Source: Puniceicoccales bacterium
GTDB lineage: Bacteria; Verrucomicrobiota; Verrucomicrobiia; Opitutales; JAIRKQ01
DNA: 13,324 bases
NCBI GenBank assembly: GCA_031270385.1
Contig: JAISXS010000078.1
Coordinates: 1 to 13,324 of the forward strand
Direction of reading: 5' to 3'
Both the position numbers and the translations under genes were made by a program. The notes beneath the pieces were generated by a model that worked only from the letters and a program-made list of their open reading frames with translations, searched no databases and was not told the origin of the DNA. How positions within the stretch are numbered: the first letter of the stretch is position 1; each line of letters begins with the position of its first letter. Positions 7,401 to 13,324 of this stretch are shown piece by piece.

Positions 7401-8261
7401 ATCATGGAGATCGTGAACGTGTACCAAGCAAAATTCGACGATCTCGAAGAAGAACGTATGCGCAGGGTCGCTGCCATTGAAGCTGGAAATATCGATGAAA
7501 CCGGTGTAATAAAAAATGTAAAAGTTTTCATCGCAAATAAGCGGAAAATTCAGGTCGGCGATAAAATGGCCGGTCGCCACGGGAACAAGGGTGTTGTCTC
7601 AAAAATTGTTAAGCCTGAGGATATGCCATTTTTGGCGGATGGAACTCCGATAGACATTGTTTTGAATCCGCTTGGTGTGCCAAGCCGCATGAACGTCGGC
7701 CAAGTCCTGGAAACATATCTTGGTTTGGCGTGCAGAAGACTCGGAATAAAGGTCGCCACTCCGGTGTTCGACGGAGCCTCTGAAGAAAAAATAGGGGAAT
7801 TGTACGCCCAGGCGGGATTGCGCGGCGGCGGAAAAGTCGATCTGTTTGACGGCCACACCGGAAGAAAATTCGATCAGAAAGTGATGGTTGGCGTCATTTA
7901 CATGATGAAGCTAAACCACTTGGTAGCCGACAAAGTTCACGCCCGCGCAGTTGGTCCGTATAGCCTGATCACCCAGCAACCGCTGGGCGGACGGGCCCAA
8001 TACGGCGGCCAGAGGTTCGGAGAGATGGAGGTTTGGGCGCTGGAAGCCTATGGTGCTGCCTACATGCTCCAAGAGTTGCTGACTGTAAAGTCAGACGATC
8101 TGCAGGGAAGAACGAAGATATACGAATCAATCGTCAAAGGTGATACTTCTCTGGAAGCGGGTGTGCCGCAGTCGTTCAATGTCCTAGTGAAGGAAATTCA
8201 GGGTTTGTGCCTTGACATAAAGCTCAATGACGACCGCGTATTTGACACGGAAAACTTTTAA
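4479..8261 (+). CDS. rpoB: DNA-directed RNA polymerase subunit beta
   Basis: Beta forms one pincer and much of the catalytic channel of RNA polymerase. The product has 1260 residues, between the short (about 1180) and enterobacterial (1342) forms. In order: the protrusion (YLIEAQMNSFKEFL), the lobe, the rifampicin region from SQLSQFMDQ (448 on), fork loop 2, GPNIGLI, AFMPWNGYNFEDAVILNE, the active-site KMAGRHGNKG (1029-1038), and the C-terminal anchor ending in LNDDRVF. A charged helical insert precedes KMAGRHGNKG, like the coiled-coil insertion of E. coli. AGAGGA at 4469-4474 supports the ATG at 4479; an in-frame ATG at 4377 would add 34 residues lying in the structured spacer. Rifampicin residues equivalent to D516, H526 and S531 are wild type. 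Oddities are seven consecutive arginines (186-192) and Ile at E. coli N518. rpoC follows after 17 nt. Confidence 0.98.
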   Translation: MTEDDRVNFGNLKEIITPPYLIEAQMNSFKEFLQADVAPKHRKDVGLESVFRRAFPVESHDGTVSLNYVSYRIGVPKYSEDFCLRESLTYCAPLYLRLKLSNDEESREEEIYIGEMPIMSERGSFVISGAERVVVSQLHRSPGICFEVSTHTTGKLLYAFRIMPDRGTWIEVQNDQNDLLYVYLDRRRRRRRFLLTTLLRAFGYSSDREILSIFYKIEDAKVDKLLKAESLIDIILTDDAIDVSHGVVLARAYEPLGKGMLKSFADAGISTVSVVNVSEDGGLIIRSLKKDTARNEEEALYEIYKHFRPGEPLNLQNAKAFFVRSFMDSKRYDLTQIGRYKINSKLGLKKDLNDTLVGADDIVAATKYLCLLRSGNGFIDDIDSLGSRRIRGVGELLVNQCRIGLARMERVVREKMSLLDQSVDMISTQKLINGKLLMSVVRDFFARSQLSQFMDQINPLSELTHKRRLSALGPSGLSRDRAGMEVRDVHSSHYGRICPIETPEGPNIGLINSLSTYARINDFGFIETPYRVVKNGRVTDEVVYLPADKEDGKLIAQANSDMDAKGNLIGKITVRKSSEILEVDPKDVDFMDVSPKQVISIAAGLIPFLEHDDTSRALMGANMQRQGVPLILTESPLVGTGIEKKLACDSGHVVLAKEDGTVASVDGNRIIVTKDGKLPGNFNETSVGNSEHLQIYRLRKYRKSNAATCFNQKPTVIKHQKIKTGDVIADGAATCKGELALGKNVLVAFMPWNGYNFEDAVILNERMIRDDVFTSIHIEEYEVNARDTKLGPEEITMDIPNVGDEALKNLSRSGIVKIGAEVKPGDILVGKITPKTETDLAPEEKLLRAIFGEKAADVKDSSLLVPAGCYGTVMDVKISSRTDDERRDVTEIECRRRVKKTNEEFRTQADAIRDDLTEALSSILLGEKIPLDVVDAETGEIVLPANRKITKTLLRRLAACGRHIDMSASPVKTKIMEIVNVYQAKFDDLEEERMRRVAAIEAGNIDETGVIKNVKVFIANKRKIQVGDKMAGRHGNKGVVSKIVKPEDMPFLADGTPIDIVLNPLGVPSRMNVGQVLETYLGLACRRLGIKVATPVFDGASEEKIGELYAQAGLRGGGKVDLFDGHTGRKFDQKVMVGVIYMMKLNHLVADKVHARAVGPYSLITQQPLGGRAQYGGQRFGEMEVWALEAYGAAYMLQELLTVKSDDLQGRTKIYESIVKGDTSLEAGVPQSFNVLVKEIQGLCLDIKLNDDRVFDTENF

Positions 8262-8278
8262 TTAGATGGAAATTGTTG

Positions 8279-11200
8279 ATGAATTCCGAAAAAAGACAAG
8301 ATTTTAGGGAAGAAAAAAGACCTGATCTTAAAGAGGTGAAGTCCATTTTGGGGTTTGAAGATTCCAGCAGTTACAACTGCGTCGCCATTTCAGTTGCTTC
8401 TCCGGATATCATCCGTTCCTGGTCCAGCGGAGAAGTGAAAAGCCCAGAAACAATAAACTACAGAACGTTCAAACCTGAACCCGGCGGCCTATTTTGCCAG
8501 AAAATATTTGGACCGGCACGTGACTACGAGTGCGCATGTGGCAAATACAAACGCATAAAGTACAAGGGTGTTGTATGCGAACGCTGTGGTGTTGAGGTCA
8601 CGATTTCGCGCGTCCGCAGGGAACGGATGGGCCATATCGAGCTCGCAGTTCCAATTTCACATATTTGGTTTTTGAAAAGTTTGCCGAGCAGAATGGGATT
8701 AATTCTCGACATGACGGCAAAAGACCTAGAAAAAGTTATATATTATGAAAGCTACATGATCGTTGATCCAGGGACGACTCCATTCAGGAAATGTCAGCTA
8801 CTTAGCGAAAAGGATTGCCAGCAACTGCGCGAGGAATACGGCGACGATGCGTTCGTTGCGAAGACTGGTGCCGCCGCTGTCAGGGATGTTTTGGCGCAAA
8901 TCAATTTGCAGGAGCTAATCGACGAATTGCAGGAGCAACTGCGTGTGACTCATTCCAAACAGGCGAAAAAAGTCTTAACCAAACGATTGAAGCTGGTTAA
9001 CGGATTCGATGCTAATGAAATGCGACCCGAGTGGATGGTCCTTGAAGTTCTCCCGATTATACCTCCCGATTTACGCCCGCTGGTTCCGCTGGATGGCGGT
9101 CGATTCGCCACGAGTGATTTGAATGATTTATACCGCAGGGTCATAAACAGAAACAACCGGCTGAAAAGTCTGCTTAGCCTGAAGACACCGGACGTTATCA
9201 TAAACAATGAAATGCGCATGTTGCAGGAGGCTGTGGATGCCCTGTTTGACAATGACAGACATGGGAGAACAGTTGTTGGTGCCGGAAATAGGCCATTGAA
9301 GTCTCTCAGTGAGATGTTGAAAGGAAAGCAGGGGCGATTTAGGCAAAATTTGCTCGGTAAGCGCGTCGATTATAGTGGCCGTTCGGTGATTGTCATTGGT
9401 CCGGAATTGAAGTTGCACCAATGTGGACTGCCAAAGCGCATGGCATGGGTACTGTTTGAGCCATTTATCATCCGACGGTTGAAAGAATTGGGATTTGTTC
9501 ACACGGTGCGCAGTGCGAGAAAAATGATCGAAAAGCAGGCCCCGGAAGTCTGGGACATTTTGGAAGAAGTCACGCGGGAGCATCCGGTGCTACTAAATCG
9601 TGCGCCCACGCTTCACCGATTGTCAATTCAAGCGTTTGAGCCAATTCTAATAGAAGGTGATGCAATTCGCTTGCACCCGCTGGTGTGTTCCGCTTTCAAC
9701 GCTGATTTCGACGGCGACCAGATGGCAGTACACGTTCCGCTGTCCCTGGAGGCGGTGATGGAAGCGAAAATGCTGATGTTGGCGTCGAGGAATATTTTTT
9801 CGCCGTCCAGTGGCAAGCCGGTTTTGACGCCGTCCCAGGATATAGTTCTTGGCGCCTATTATTTGACGATAGAATCGAGGGAAAAGAAAGCGGAGGGCGT
9901 GCGATTGCCGTTGATATCCAGCACAGAGGAAGCATGGCACCTGGAAGCAAACGACATTATCGGGAAACACGACAGGGTACTGTATGTCAACCCTGACTAC
10001 AATAAAAAAACAAGATACGGCAACCCAAATGCCAAGGTGATAGAAACAACCCTCGGCCGCATAATATTCAACAGCATATTTCCCGATGCATTGGGTTTTG
10101 TAAATTCCCCAGTGGCAAAAGGCAGGCTCGGCGATTTGGTGTTAAACACATACAAAGTCTCCGGCCAGGACGTCGCCGTAAAAACCCTAGACAAATTAAA
10201 AGATCTCGGATTCAAGGAAGCGATGAAGGCTGGTTTGTCAATAGGAATCGGAGATATGATAGTTCCTGAAAACAAGCAAAAGGTCATTGCCGTTGCCAGG
10301 AAAAAGATTGCCGATGTGGAAACGCAATATAAGCGAGGAATTATCACTAGTGGGGAACGTTACAACAAAATTATTGACATCTGGACGACTGCTACGGATG
10401 ACATTGCGAATATGGTGTTCGATTCGCTTGCAAAAAATGGAAATTTGAATGATGTAAATTCTGTTTTCCTGATGATGGATTCGGGGGCCCGTGGAAATCG
10501 TCAACAAGTTAGGCAGCTATGCGGGATGCGCGGTCTCATGGCTAAACCATCCGGTGAAATAATTGAGCGCCCGATTTTGTCGTCATTTAGGGAGGGTTTG
10601 TCCGTGTTGGAGTATTTCAGTTCCACCCACGGAGCCAGAAAAGGACTGGCAGACACGGCGTTGAAAACGGCAGACGCGGGATATTTGACGCGTAAGCTGT
10701 GTGATGTTGCCATGGATTGCGTGATCGGTGAATACGACGACGGAAACAGGGGTGGAATTTGGAAATCGGCGATTTTAGAAGGAGATGATGAAATCGTCAG
10801 CCTATCGGATAGAATTGTTGGCCGATGTTCCAGCGACGATGTAAAAAATCCATTGGCCCCCGACGAGGTGATAGTGGCGGCTGGGGAGTTGATTACGGCG
10901 GATGTCGCTAGGCGCATAGAGGAGTGTGGCATAGAACGCGTAAAAATAATGTCACCGCTAACACACATGGTCAGAAGTTCAATCCCGGCGAAGGCGTATG
11001 GCATAAACCCAGCAACGAATAGCGTGGTAGAGAAAGGTGCTGCCGTTGGAATCATTGCCGCTCAGTCGATTGGTGAGCCGGGAACGCAGTTGACTCTGCG
11101 GACGTTTCACGTTGGAGGTGTTGCAAGCCAAGTTTTAAAAAGCTCGGAATATCGTGCCCGCCACGGAGGGATCATAAAATTCAACGGTTTGCGCACGGTC

Positions 11201-12475
11201 ACGACGATCGAGGGCGCAAATATTGTTCTAAATAAGACGGGATCCATTCAAATTCTTGATGGCGAAGGACGCGAGTTGGAGACGTATGCCGTCGTTCCTG
11301 GAGCGTTGCTCTATGTCGCCGATGGATCGACGATCGGGAAGGGAGATCTGCTGGTAATGTGGGATCCGCATAACATGCCGATTTTATCAGAGAAAAGGGG
11401 GGTTATCAACTTCAAGGACGTAATTCCGGGGGTCACCGTCAAGCGCGATGTCGATGTTGCCACGGGCCGAATAACGATGATCGTGACGGAACACAAAGAA
11501 GACCTTAATCCGATGATAGAGATTCTTGCCGGCAGAAACGATAGTGGGTTCCAGCATGACAAAGTGATTGCGACGTACTCGATCCCGACTGGTGCGCAGG
11601 TGATTGTTGAGAATGGGAATGAGGTACAGGCCGGTGCGTTGCTTGCAAAGACCTCCCGCTCGGCGTCGAAAACACAGGATATTACCGGTGGTTTACCGAG
11701 GATCGCGGAATTATTCGAAGCAAGACGGCCGAAGAACGCCACCGAAATGGCAAAGCTGGACGGTATCGTATCATTTGGTGGCATTTTGCGCAACAAACGG
11801 CGCGTGTTCATAACCGATAGCGAAACAGGAGTGAAACAGGAGCATCTCATTTCCCACGGAAAACATATAATCGTCCACGAAGGGGATTTCATAAGCAAAG
11901 GGCAGAGTTTGACTGATGGTTCCCCGGATCCCCACGAAATATTGGGTATTTTGGGACCGTCTAGTTTGCAGGAGTATCTAATTTCCGAGATTCAGAGAGT
12001 TTACCGTCTCCAGGGTGTTGTGATAAACGATAAGCACATAGAAATAATTGTCGCATGCATGCTGAAGAAGGTACGCGTTATCGAGCCAAATGATTCGGAT
12101 TTCTTCTGGGGCGAACAGGTTGAGCGCGATGCGTTTCTCGCCGAGAACAGAAGAATCATTGACGCCGGTGGCGAATCAGCTGTCTGCGAACCGATTTTGA
12201 TGGGAATCACGAAATCTTCCATCGAAACGGATAGCTTTATTGCAGCGGCGTCGTTTCAGGAAACTACGAAAGTTTTGACGGATGCGGCGACGACAGGCAA
12301 GGTCGATTACCTAAAAGGGTTTAAGGAAAACATCATCATGGGGCATCTGATTCCGGCCGGGACAGGGCTGCCGGAGTATCGTAACCTCAAATTAAAGTCT
12401 CTCGTTGCGGAGAATGATGGTGAGGAATCTTCGGATGCTGGCATTCAATGTACACAGACTGTAGATGTCGCCTGA
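8279..12475 (+). CDS. rpoC: DNA-directed RNA polymerase subunit beta'
   Basis: Beta' holds the catalytic Mg ions, bridge helix, trigger loop and clamp of RNA polymerase. The product has 1398 residues, close to E. coli (1407), so the large trigger-loop insertion is probably present. Visible in order: the N-terminal zinc ribbon with C85, C87, C100 and C103; the rudder/switch region with LLGKRVDYSGRSVIV; the catalytic NADFDGDQ (474-481); the bridge helix LADTALKTADAGYLTRKL; and the trigger loop QLTLRTFHVGG with H944. The second zinc site is gone: positions equivalent to E. coli C814, C888, C895 and C898 are D821, H896, P903 and A906, in a segment of the same length. GATGGA at 8265-8270 and family N-termini favour ATG 8279 over TTG codons at 8273 and 8276. 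It ends the operon. Confidence 0.98.
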   Translation: MNSEKRQDFREEKRPDLKEVKSILGFEDSSSYNCVAISVASPDIIRSWSSGEVKSPETINYRTFKPEPGGLFCQKIFGPARDYECACGKYKRIKYKGVVCERCGVEVTISRVRRERMGHIELAVPISHIWFLKSLPSRMGLILDMTAKDLEKVIYYESYMIVDPGTTPFRKCQLLSEKDCQQLREEYGDDAFVAKTGAAAVRDVLAQINLQELIDELQEQLRVTHSKQAKKVLTKRLKLVNGFDANEMRPEWMVLEVLPIIPPDLRPLVPLDGGRFATSDLNDLYRRVINRNNRLKSLLSLKTPDVIINNEMRMLQEAVDALFDNDRHGRTVVGAGNRPLKSLSEMLKGKQGRFRQNLLGKRVDYSGRSVIVIGPELKLHQCGLPKRMAWVLFEPFIIRRLKELGFVHTVRSARKMIEKQAPEVWDILEEVTREHPVLLNRAPTLHRLSIQAFEPILIEGDAIRLHPLVCSAFNADFDGDQMAVHVPLSLEAVMEAKMLMLASRNIFSPSSGKPVLTPSQDIVLGAYYLTIESREKKAEGVRLPLISSTEEAWHLEANDIIGKHDRVLYVNPDYNKKTRYGNPNAKVIETTLGRIIFNSIFPDALGFVNSPVAKGRLGDLVLNTYKVSGQDVAVKTLDKLKDLGFKEAMKAGLSIGIGDMIVPENKQKVIAVARKKIADVETQYKRGIITSGERYNKIIDIWTTATDDIANMVFDSLAKNGNLNDVNSVFLMMDSGARGNRQQVRQLCGMRGLMAKPSGEIIERPILSSFREGLSVLEYFSSTHGARKGLADTALKTADAGYLTRKLCDVAMDCVIGEYDDGNRGGIWKSAILEGDDEIVSLSDRIVGRCSSDDVKNPLAPDEVIVAAGELITADVARRIEECGIERVKIMSPLTHMVRSSIPAKAYGINPATNSVVEKGAAVGIIAAQSIGEPGTQLTLRTFHVGGVASQVLKSSEYRARHGGIIKFNGLRTVTTIEGANIVLNKTGSIQILDGEGRELETYAVVPGALLYVADGSTIGKGDLLVMWDPHNMPILSEKRGVINFKDVIPGVTVKRDVDVATGRITMIVTEHKEDLNPMIEILAGRNDSGFQHDKVIATYSIPTGAQVIVENGNEVQAGALLAKTSRSASKTQDITGGLPRIAELFEARRPKNATEMAKLDGIVSFGGILRNKRRVFITDSETGVKQEHLISHGKHIIVHEGDFISKGQSLTDGSPDPHEILGILGPSSLQEYLISEIQRVYRLQGVVINDKHIEIIVACMLKKVRVIEPNDSDFFWGEQVERDAFLAENRRIIDAGGESAVCEPILMGITKSSIETDSFIAAASFQETTKVLTDAATTGKVDYLKGFKENIIMGHLIPAGTGLPEYRNLKLKSLVAENDGEESSDAGIQCTQTVDVA

Positions 12476-12484
12476 CATATAATT

Positions 12485-12551
12485 ACACTCGACGAGAACA
12501 TTCTGCCCGCTTTTACGAAAAAACGTGCCCTTTTCAACTGAAACAGCCATA
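12485..12551 (+). repeat. Loose direct repeat, copy A
   Basis: This copy shares ordered blocks with 12575-12668: ACACTCGAC at its left end, GTGCCCTT in the middle (ACGCCCTT in the other copy), and TGAAACAGC followed by ATA at the right end. The material between the blocks is not clearly alignable and copy B is about 27 bp longer. It begins 10 nt after the rpoC stop. The family is not recognised. Confidence 0.4.
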
Positions 12552-12574
12552 TCCGTTCAAACTATATAGCCGTC

Positions 12575-12668
12575 ACACTCGACAGGGGCGTCCTACCCAA
12601 CGATACTTAGCGGGAGATTTTTCCTTTTCATAAAGGAAAGTACGCCCTTCTAGGGTGAAACAGCTATA
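12575..12668 (+). repeat. Loose direct repeat, copy B
   Basis: This is the second copy of the block pattern seen at 12485-12551. ACACTCGAC is at 12575-12583, ACGCCCTT at 12642-12649 and TGAAACAGC at 12656-12664. It contains an additional A/T-rich segment with a perfect small hairpin (12620-12639). The two copies could be remnants of an older mobile or palindromic element, or of duplicated non-coding RNA. Only short blocks support the relationship. Confidence 0.4.
12620..12639. repeat. Small perfect hairpin, 8-bp stem with 4-nt loop
   Basis: TTTCCTTT (12620-12627) and AAAGGAAA (12632-12639) are perfect reverse complements around the loop TCAT. The stem has only two G/C pairs and no T tract follows on either strand, so it is a poor match to a Rho-independent terminator. 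It lies 145 bp after rpoC and may be a weak 3'-end or processing structure. Confidence 0.5.
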
Positions 12669-12745
12669 AAAACCACACAGCACCACCAGATGAAGATATG
12701 AATCTTTGGCTTTGCTTTGGTGTACAAACCTCAGATAAGACGACC

Positions 12746-12848
12746 ATAGTCATCTTACCCGAGAAAAGCACCCCACCTATTCCAAAAACGGGAATCCTTT
12801 CGCTAAATATCGTTAGATTAGAATGCTTTTCTCAAGTAAGATAATTAT
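12746..12848 (+). repeat. Palindromic element, copy 1 (long stem with two inner hairpins)
   Basis: Arms 12754-12770 and 12824-12840 pair at 15 of 17 positions, and the stem continues outward (12746-12753 with 12841-12848) with one C-A mismatch and one G-U. Two inner hairpins sit between the arms: ATTCC/GGAAT (12779-12783/12791-12795) and CTAA/TTAG (12803-12806/12813-12816), giving a three-stem shape. By eye about three quarters of the core matches copy 2 at 13093-13198, in the same orientation and 348 bp away, with most differences being transitions. The right arm contains the stop codon of a - strand coding remnant. The family is not recognised; a REP/MITE-like element or a structured RNA are both possible. 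Confidence 0.75.
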
Positions 12849-13022
12849 AGTGATCAAAAAGCTCATCAATCCACGACTTAGACTGGTCACTCGGCGGCTG
12901 CGACGGACCATACGGCCGATTCAACGCGGATTCGCAAAAGGATCACTAAAGAGCTGATATGGCTGCTGACTCGGCGATGGAGTACGTGGCAGCGGCGGTG
13001 TCGGCTGCCCACGTTCCTGTTC
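12832..13022 (-). pseudogene. Frameshifted coding remnant, unrecognised
   Basis: On the - strand two adjoining frames read like protein. The upstream part (13022 to about 12924) is rich in Pro, Gln and Ser and includes QPYQLFSDPFANPR. The downstream part (from 12924 to the TGA at 12832-12834) continues in another frame as LNRPYGPSQPPSDQ then SWIDELFDHYNYLT. A single-base change near 12922-12926 would join them. Further upstream a third frame gives a Ser-rich stretch, and stops interrupt all frames, so the gene looks decayed. No family is recognised. The low-complexity composition means chance reading frames are a real alternative. Confidence 0.35.
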
Positions 13023-13092
13023 TCACTTGCGAACTCTGCGGACTCACATGTCGCTACTGATTGCCGCGGATTGTTTGGCTGTAGTGTCCGGC

Positions 13093-13198
13093 TATAGTCA
13101 TCTTGCTCGAGAAAAGCACACTATCTATTCCAAAAAATGGCAGTTTTTCAGCTAAACGTCGTCAGCCCAGAATGCTTTTTTCAAGTAAGACAACTATA
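13093..13198 (+). repeat. Palindromic element, copy 2 (overlaps a gene end)
   Basis: Arms 13102-13118 and 13173-13189 pair at 16 of 17 positions if G-U pairs are allowed in the + strand RNA. The stem extends outward (13093-13101 with 13190-13198) apart from two A-C mismatches. Inner hairpins corresponding to copy 1 are weaker: CCA/TGG (13130-13132/13138-13140) and GCTAA/TCAGC-type pairing at 13151-13155/13162-13166. The right outer arm contains the stop codon (13194-13196) of the - strand gene at the window end, so on that strand it forms the gene's 3' end. Confidence 0.75.
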
Positions 13199-13324
13199 TA
13201 TTCCAAACATCCGACAACGCCTGACTAATTAGCTGCCTGACTTCTGCAGATTGCGGCTCTGGCAGGGACTCCAGTTGCCATGCGAGATCCTGCAGCGCCG
13301 CCGACTGCCTCAACAGACCATCAG
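13194..13324 (-). CDS. C-terminal end of an unrecognised - strand protein (partial)
   Basis: Reading leftward from the window edge, one - strand frame stays open for 42 codons to a TAG at 13194-13196. It encodes an amphipathic, probably helical tail that includes SAALQDLAWQLESLP and EVRQLISQALSDVWNI. The other two - strand frames hit stops in this stretch and the composition is protein-like (regular Leu/Ala spacing), so I read this as a real gene truncated by the window. The start lies beyond the window. No domain is recognisable. It converges on rpoC, and its stop lies inside the palindromic element. Confidence 0.6.
   Translation of the reverse strand, partial: DGLLRQSAALQDLAWQLESLPEPQSAEVRQLISQALSDVWNI

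Larger units (their letters stand above)
12476..13193. other. Gene-poor spacer with repeats downstream of rpoC
   Basis: This 718-bp stretch between rpoC and a converging - strand gene has no intact gene that I recognise. It holds two loose direct repeats, a small perfect hairpin, two copies of a palindromic element and a frameshifted - strand coding remnant, each listed separately. I found no GC-rich hairpin followed by a T tract on either strand that would make a standard intrinsic terminator for rpoC. Base use is more A/T-rich near rpoC and G/C-rich in the remnant around 12880-13080. Confidence 0.7.

Noticed and set aside
8273..8281. TTG codons at 8273 and 8276 as the rpoC start.
   Set aside because: ATG at 8279 follows immediately and has better spacing from GATGGA at 8265-8270; the difference is two residues and cannot be excluded.
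12448..12633. A 61-codon + strand open frame across the rpoC end and the repeat region.
   Set aside because: It overlaps rpoC in another frame, lacks a ribosome-binding site, has biased Arg/Tyr/Phe composition and crosses repeat boundaries.
12812..12818. GTTAGAT resembles an integron attC core site (GTTRRRY).
   Set aside because: Copy 2 does not keep the motif, there is no matching RYYYAAC partner at the other end, and there is no integrase or cassette nearby.
12664..12831. A 55-codon open - strand frame directly after the TGA in copy 1 of the palindromic element, which could be read as a stop-codon readthrough extension.
   Set aside because: It runs through the hairpin element, has no family-like motif and no start or ribosome-binding site; an open stretch of this length can arise by chance.
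12746..13198. Repeated palindromes considered as a CRISPR array.
   Set aside because: Only two copies about 100 bp long and 348 bp apart, diverged from each other; no regular short repeats or spacers.

Overview
The window carries the bacterial translation/transcription superoperon in one uninterrupted run on the + strand: tuf, tRNA-Trp, secE, nusG, rplK, rplA, rplJ, rplL, rpoB, rpoC (about 58-12475). The last 850 bp are non-coding or decayed sequence full of imperfect repeats, entered at the far right by the tail of a - strand gene. The order tuf-trnW-secE-nusG-rplKAJL-rpoBC is, from memory, the arrangement in Chlamydiae and relatives. EF-Tu also has an unusual switch I region that I associate with Planctomycetes/Verrucomicrobia. 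I therefore suggest a PVC-superphylum bacterium, most likely Verrucomicrobiota (Opitutae-like). No 16S rRNA gene is present to settle this.

Layout. 1-14 may be the 3' end of an upstream tRNA. 58-1269 is tuf. 1310-1385 is tRNA-Trp with an encoded CCA, ending 14 nt before secE. secE and nusG are 1 nt apart, and rplK, rplA and rplJ follow with gaps of 7-17 nt. Longer leaders precede only rplL (89 nt) and rpoB (123 nt). Both hold possible mutually exclusive hairpins, at the two places where protein dosage must change (four or more L7/L12 per ribosome; less RNA polymerase than ribosome). rpoB and rpoC are full length and 17 nt apart.

Downstream of rpoC (12476-13193) I see no intact gene and no standard intrinsic terminator. 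There is a pair of loosely related direct repeats (12485-12551, 12575-12668) and two copies of a roughly 105-bp palindromic element (12746-12848, 13093-13198). Each copy of the element overlaps the 3' end of a - strand reading frame: a frameshifted remnant at 12832-13022 and an apparently intact, window-truncated gene at 13194-13324.

The genes work together as follows. RpoB and RpoC form the catalytic core of RNA polymerase, NusG links polymerase to elongation and ribosome coupling, L11/L1/L10/L7-L12 build the GTPase-associated and L1 stalks, EF-Tu delivers aminoacyl-tRNA, and SecE is part of the SecYEG export channel. The main surprises are the loss of all four cysteines of the second zinc site in RpoC, a seven-arginine run in the RpoB lobe, non-canonical EF-Tu residues at switch I and at a known pulvomycin-resistance position, and the duplicated palindromic element. 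No dedicated new multi-gene system is present.
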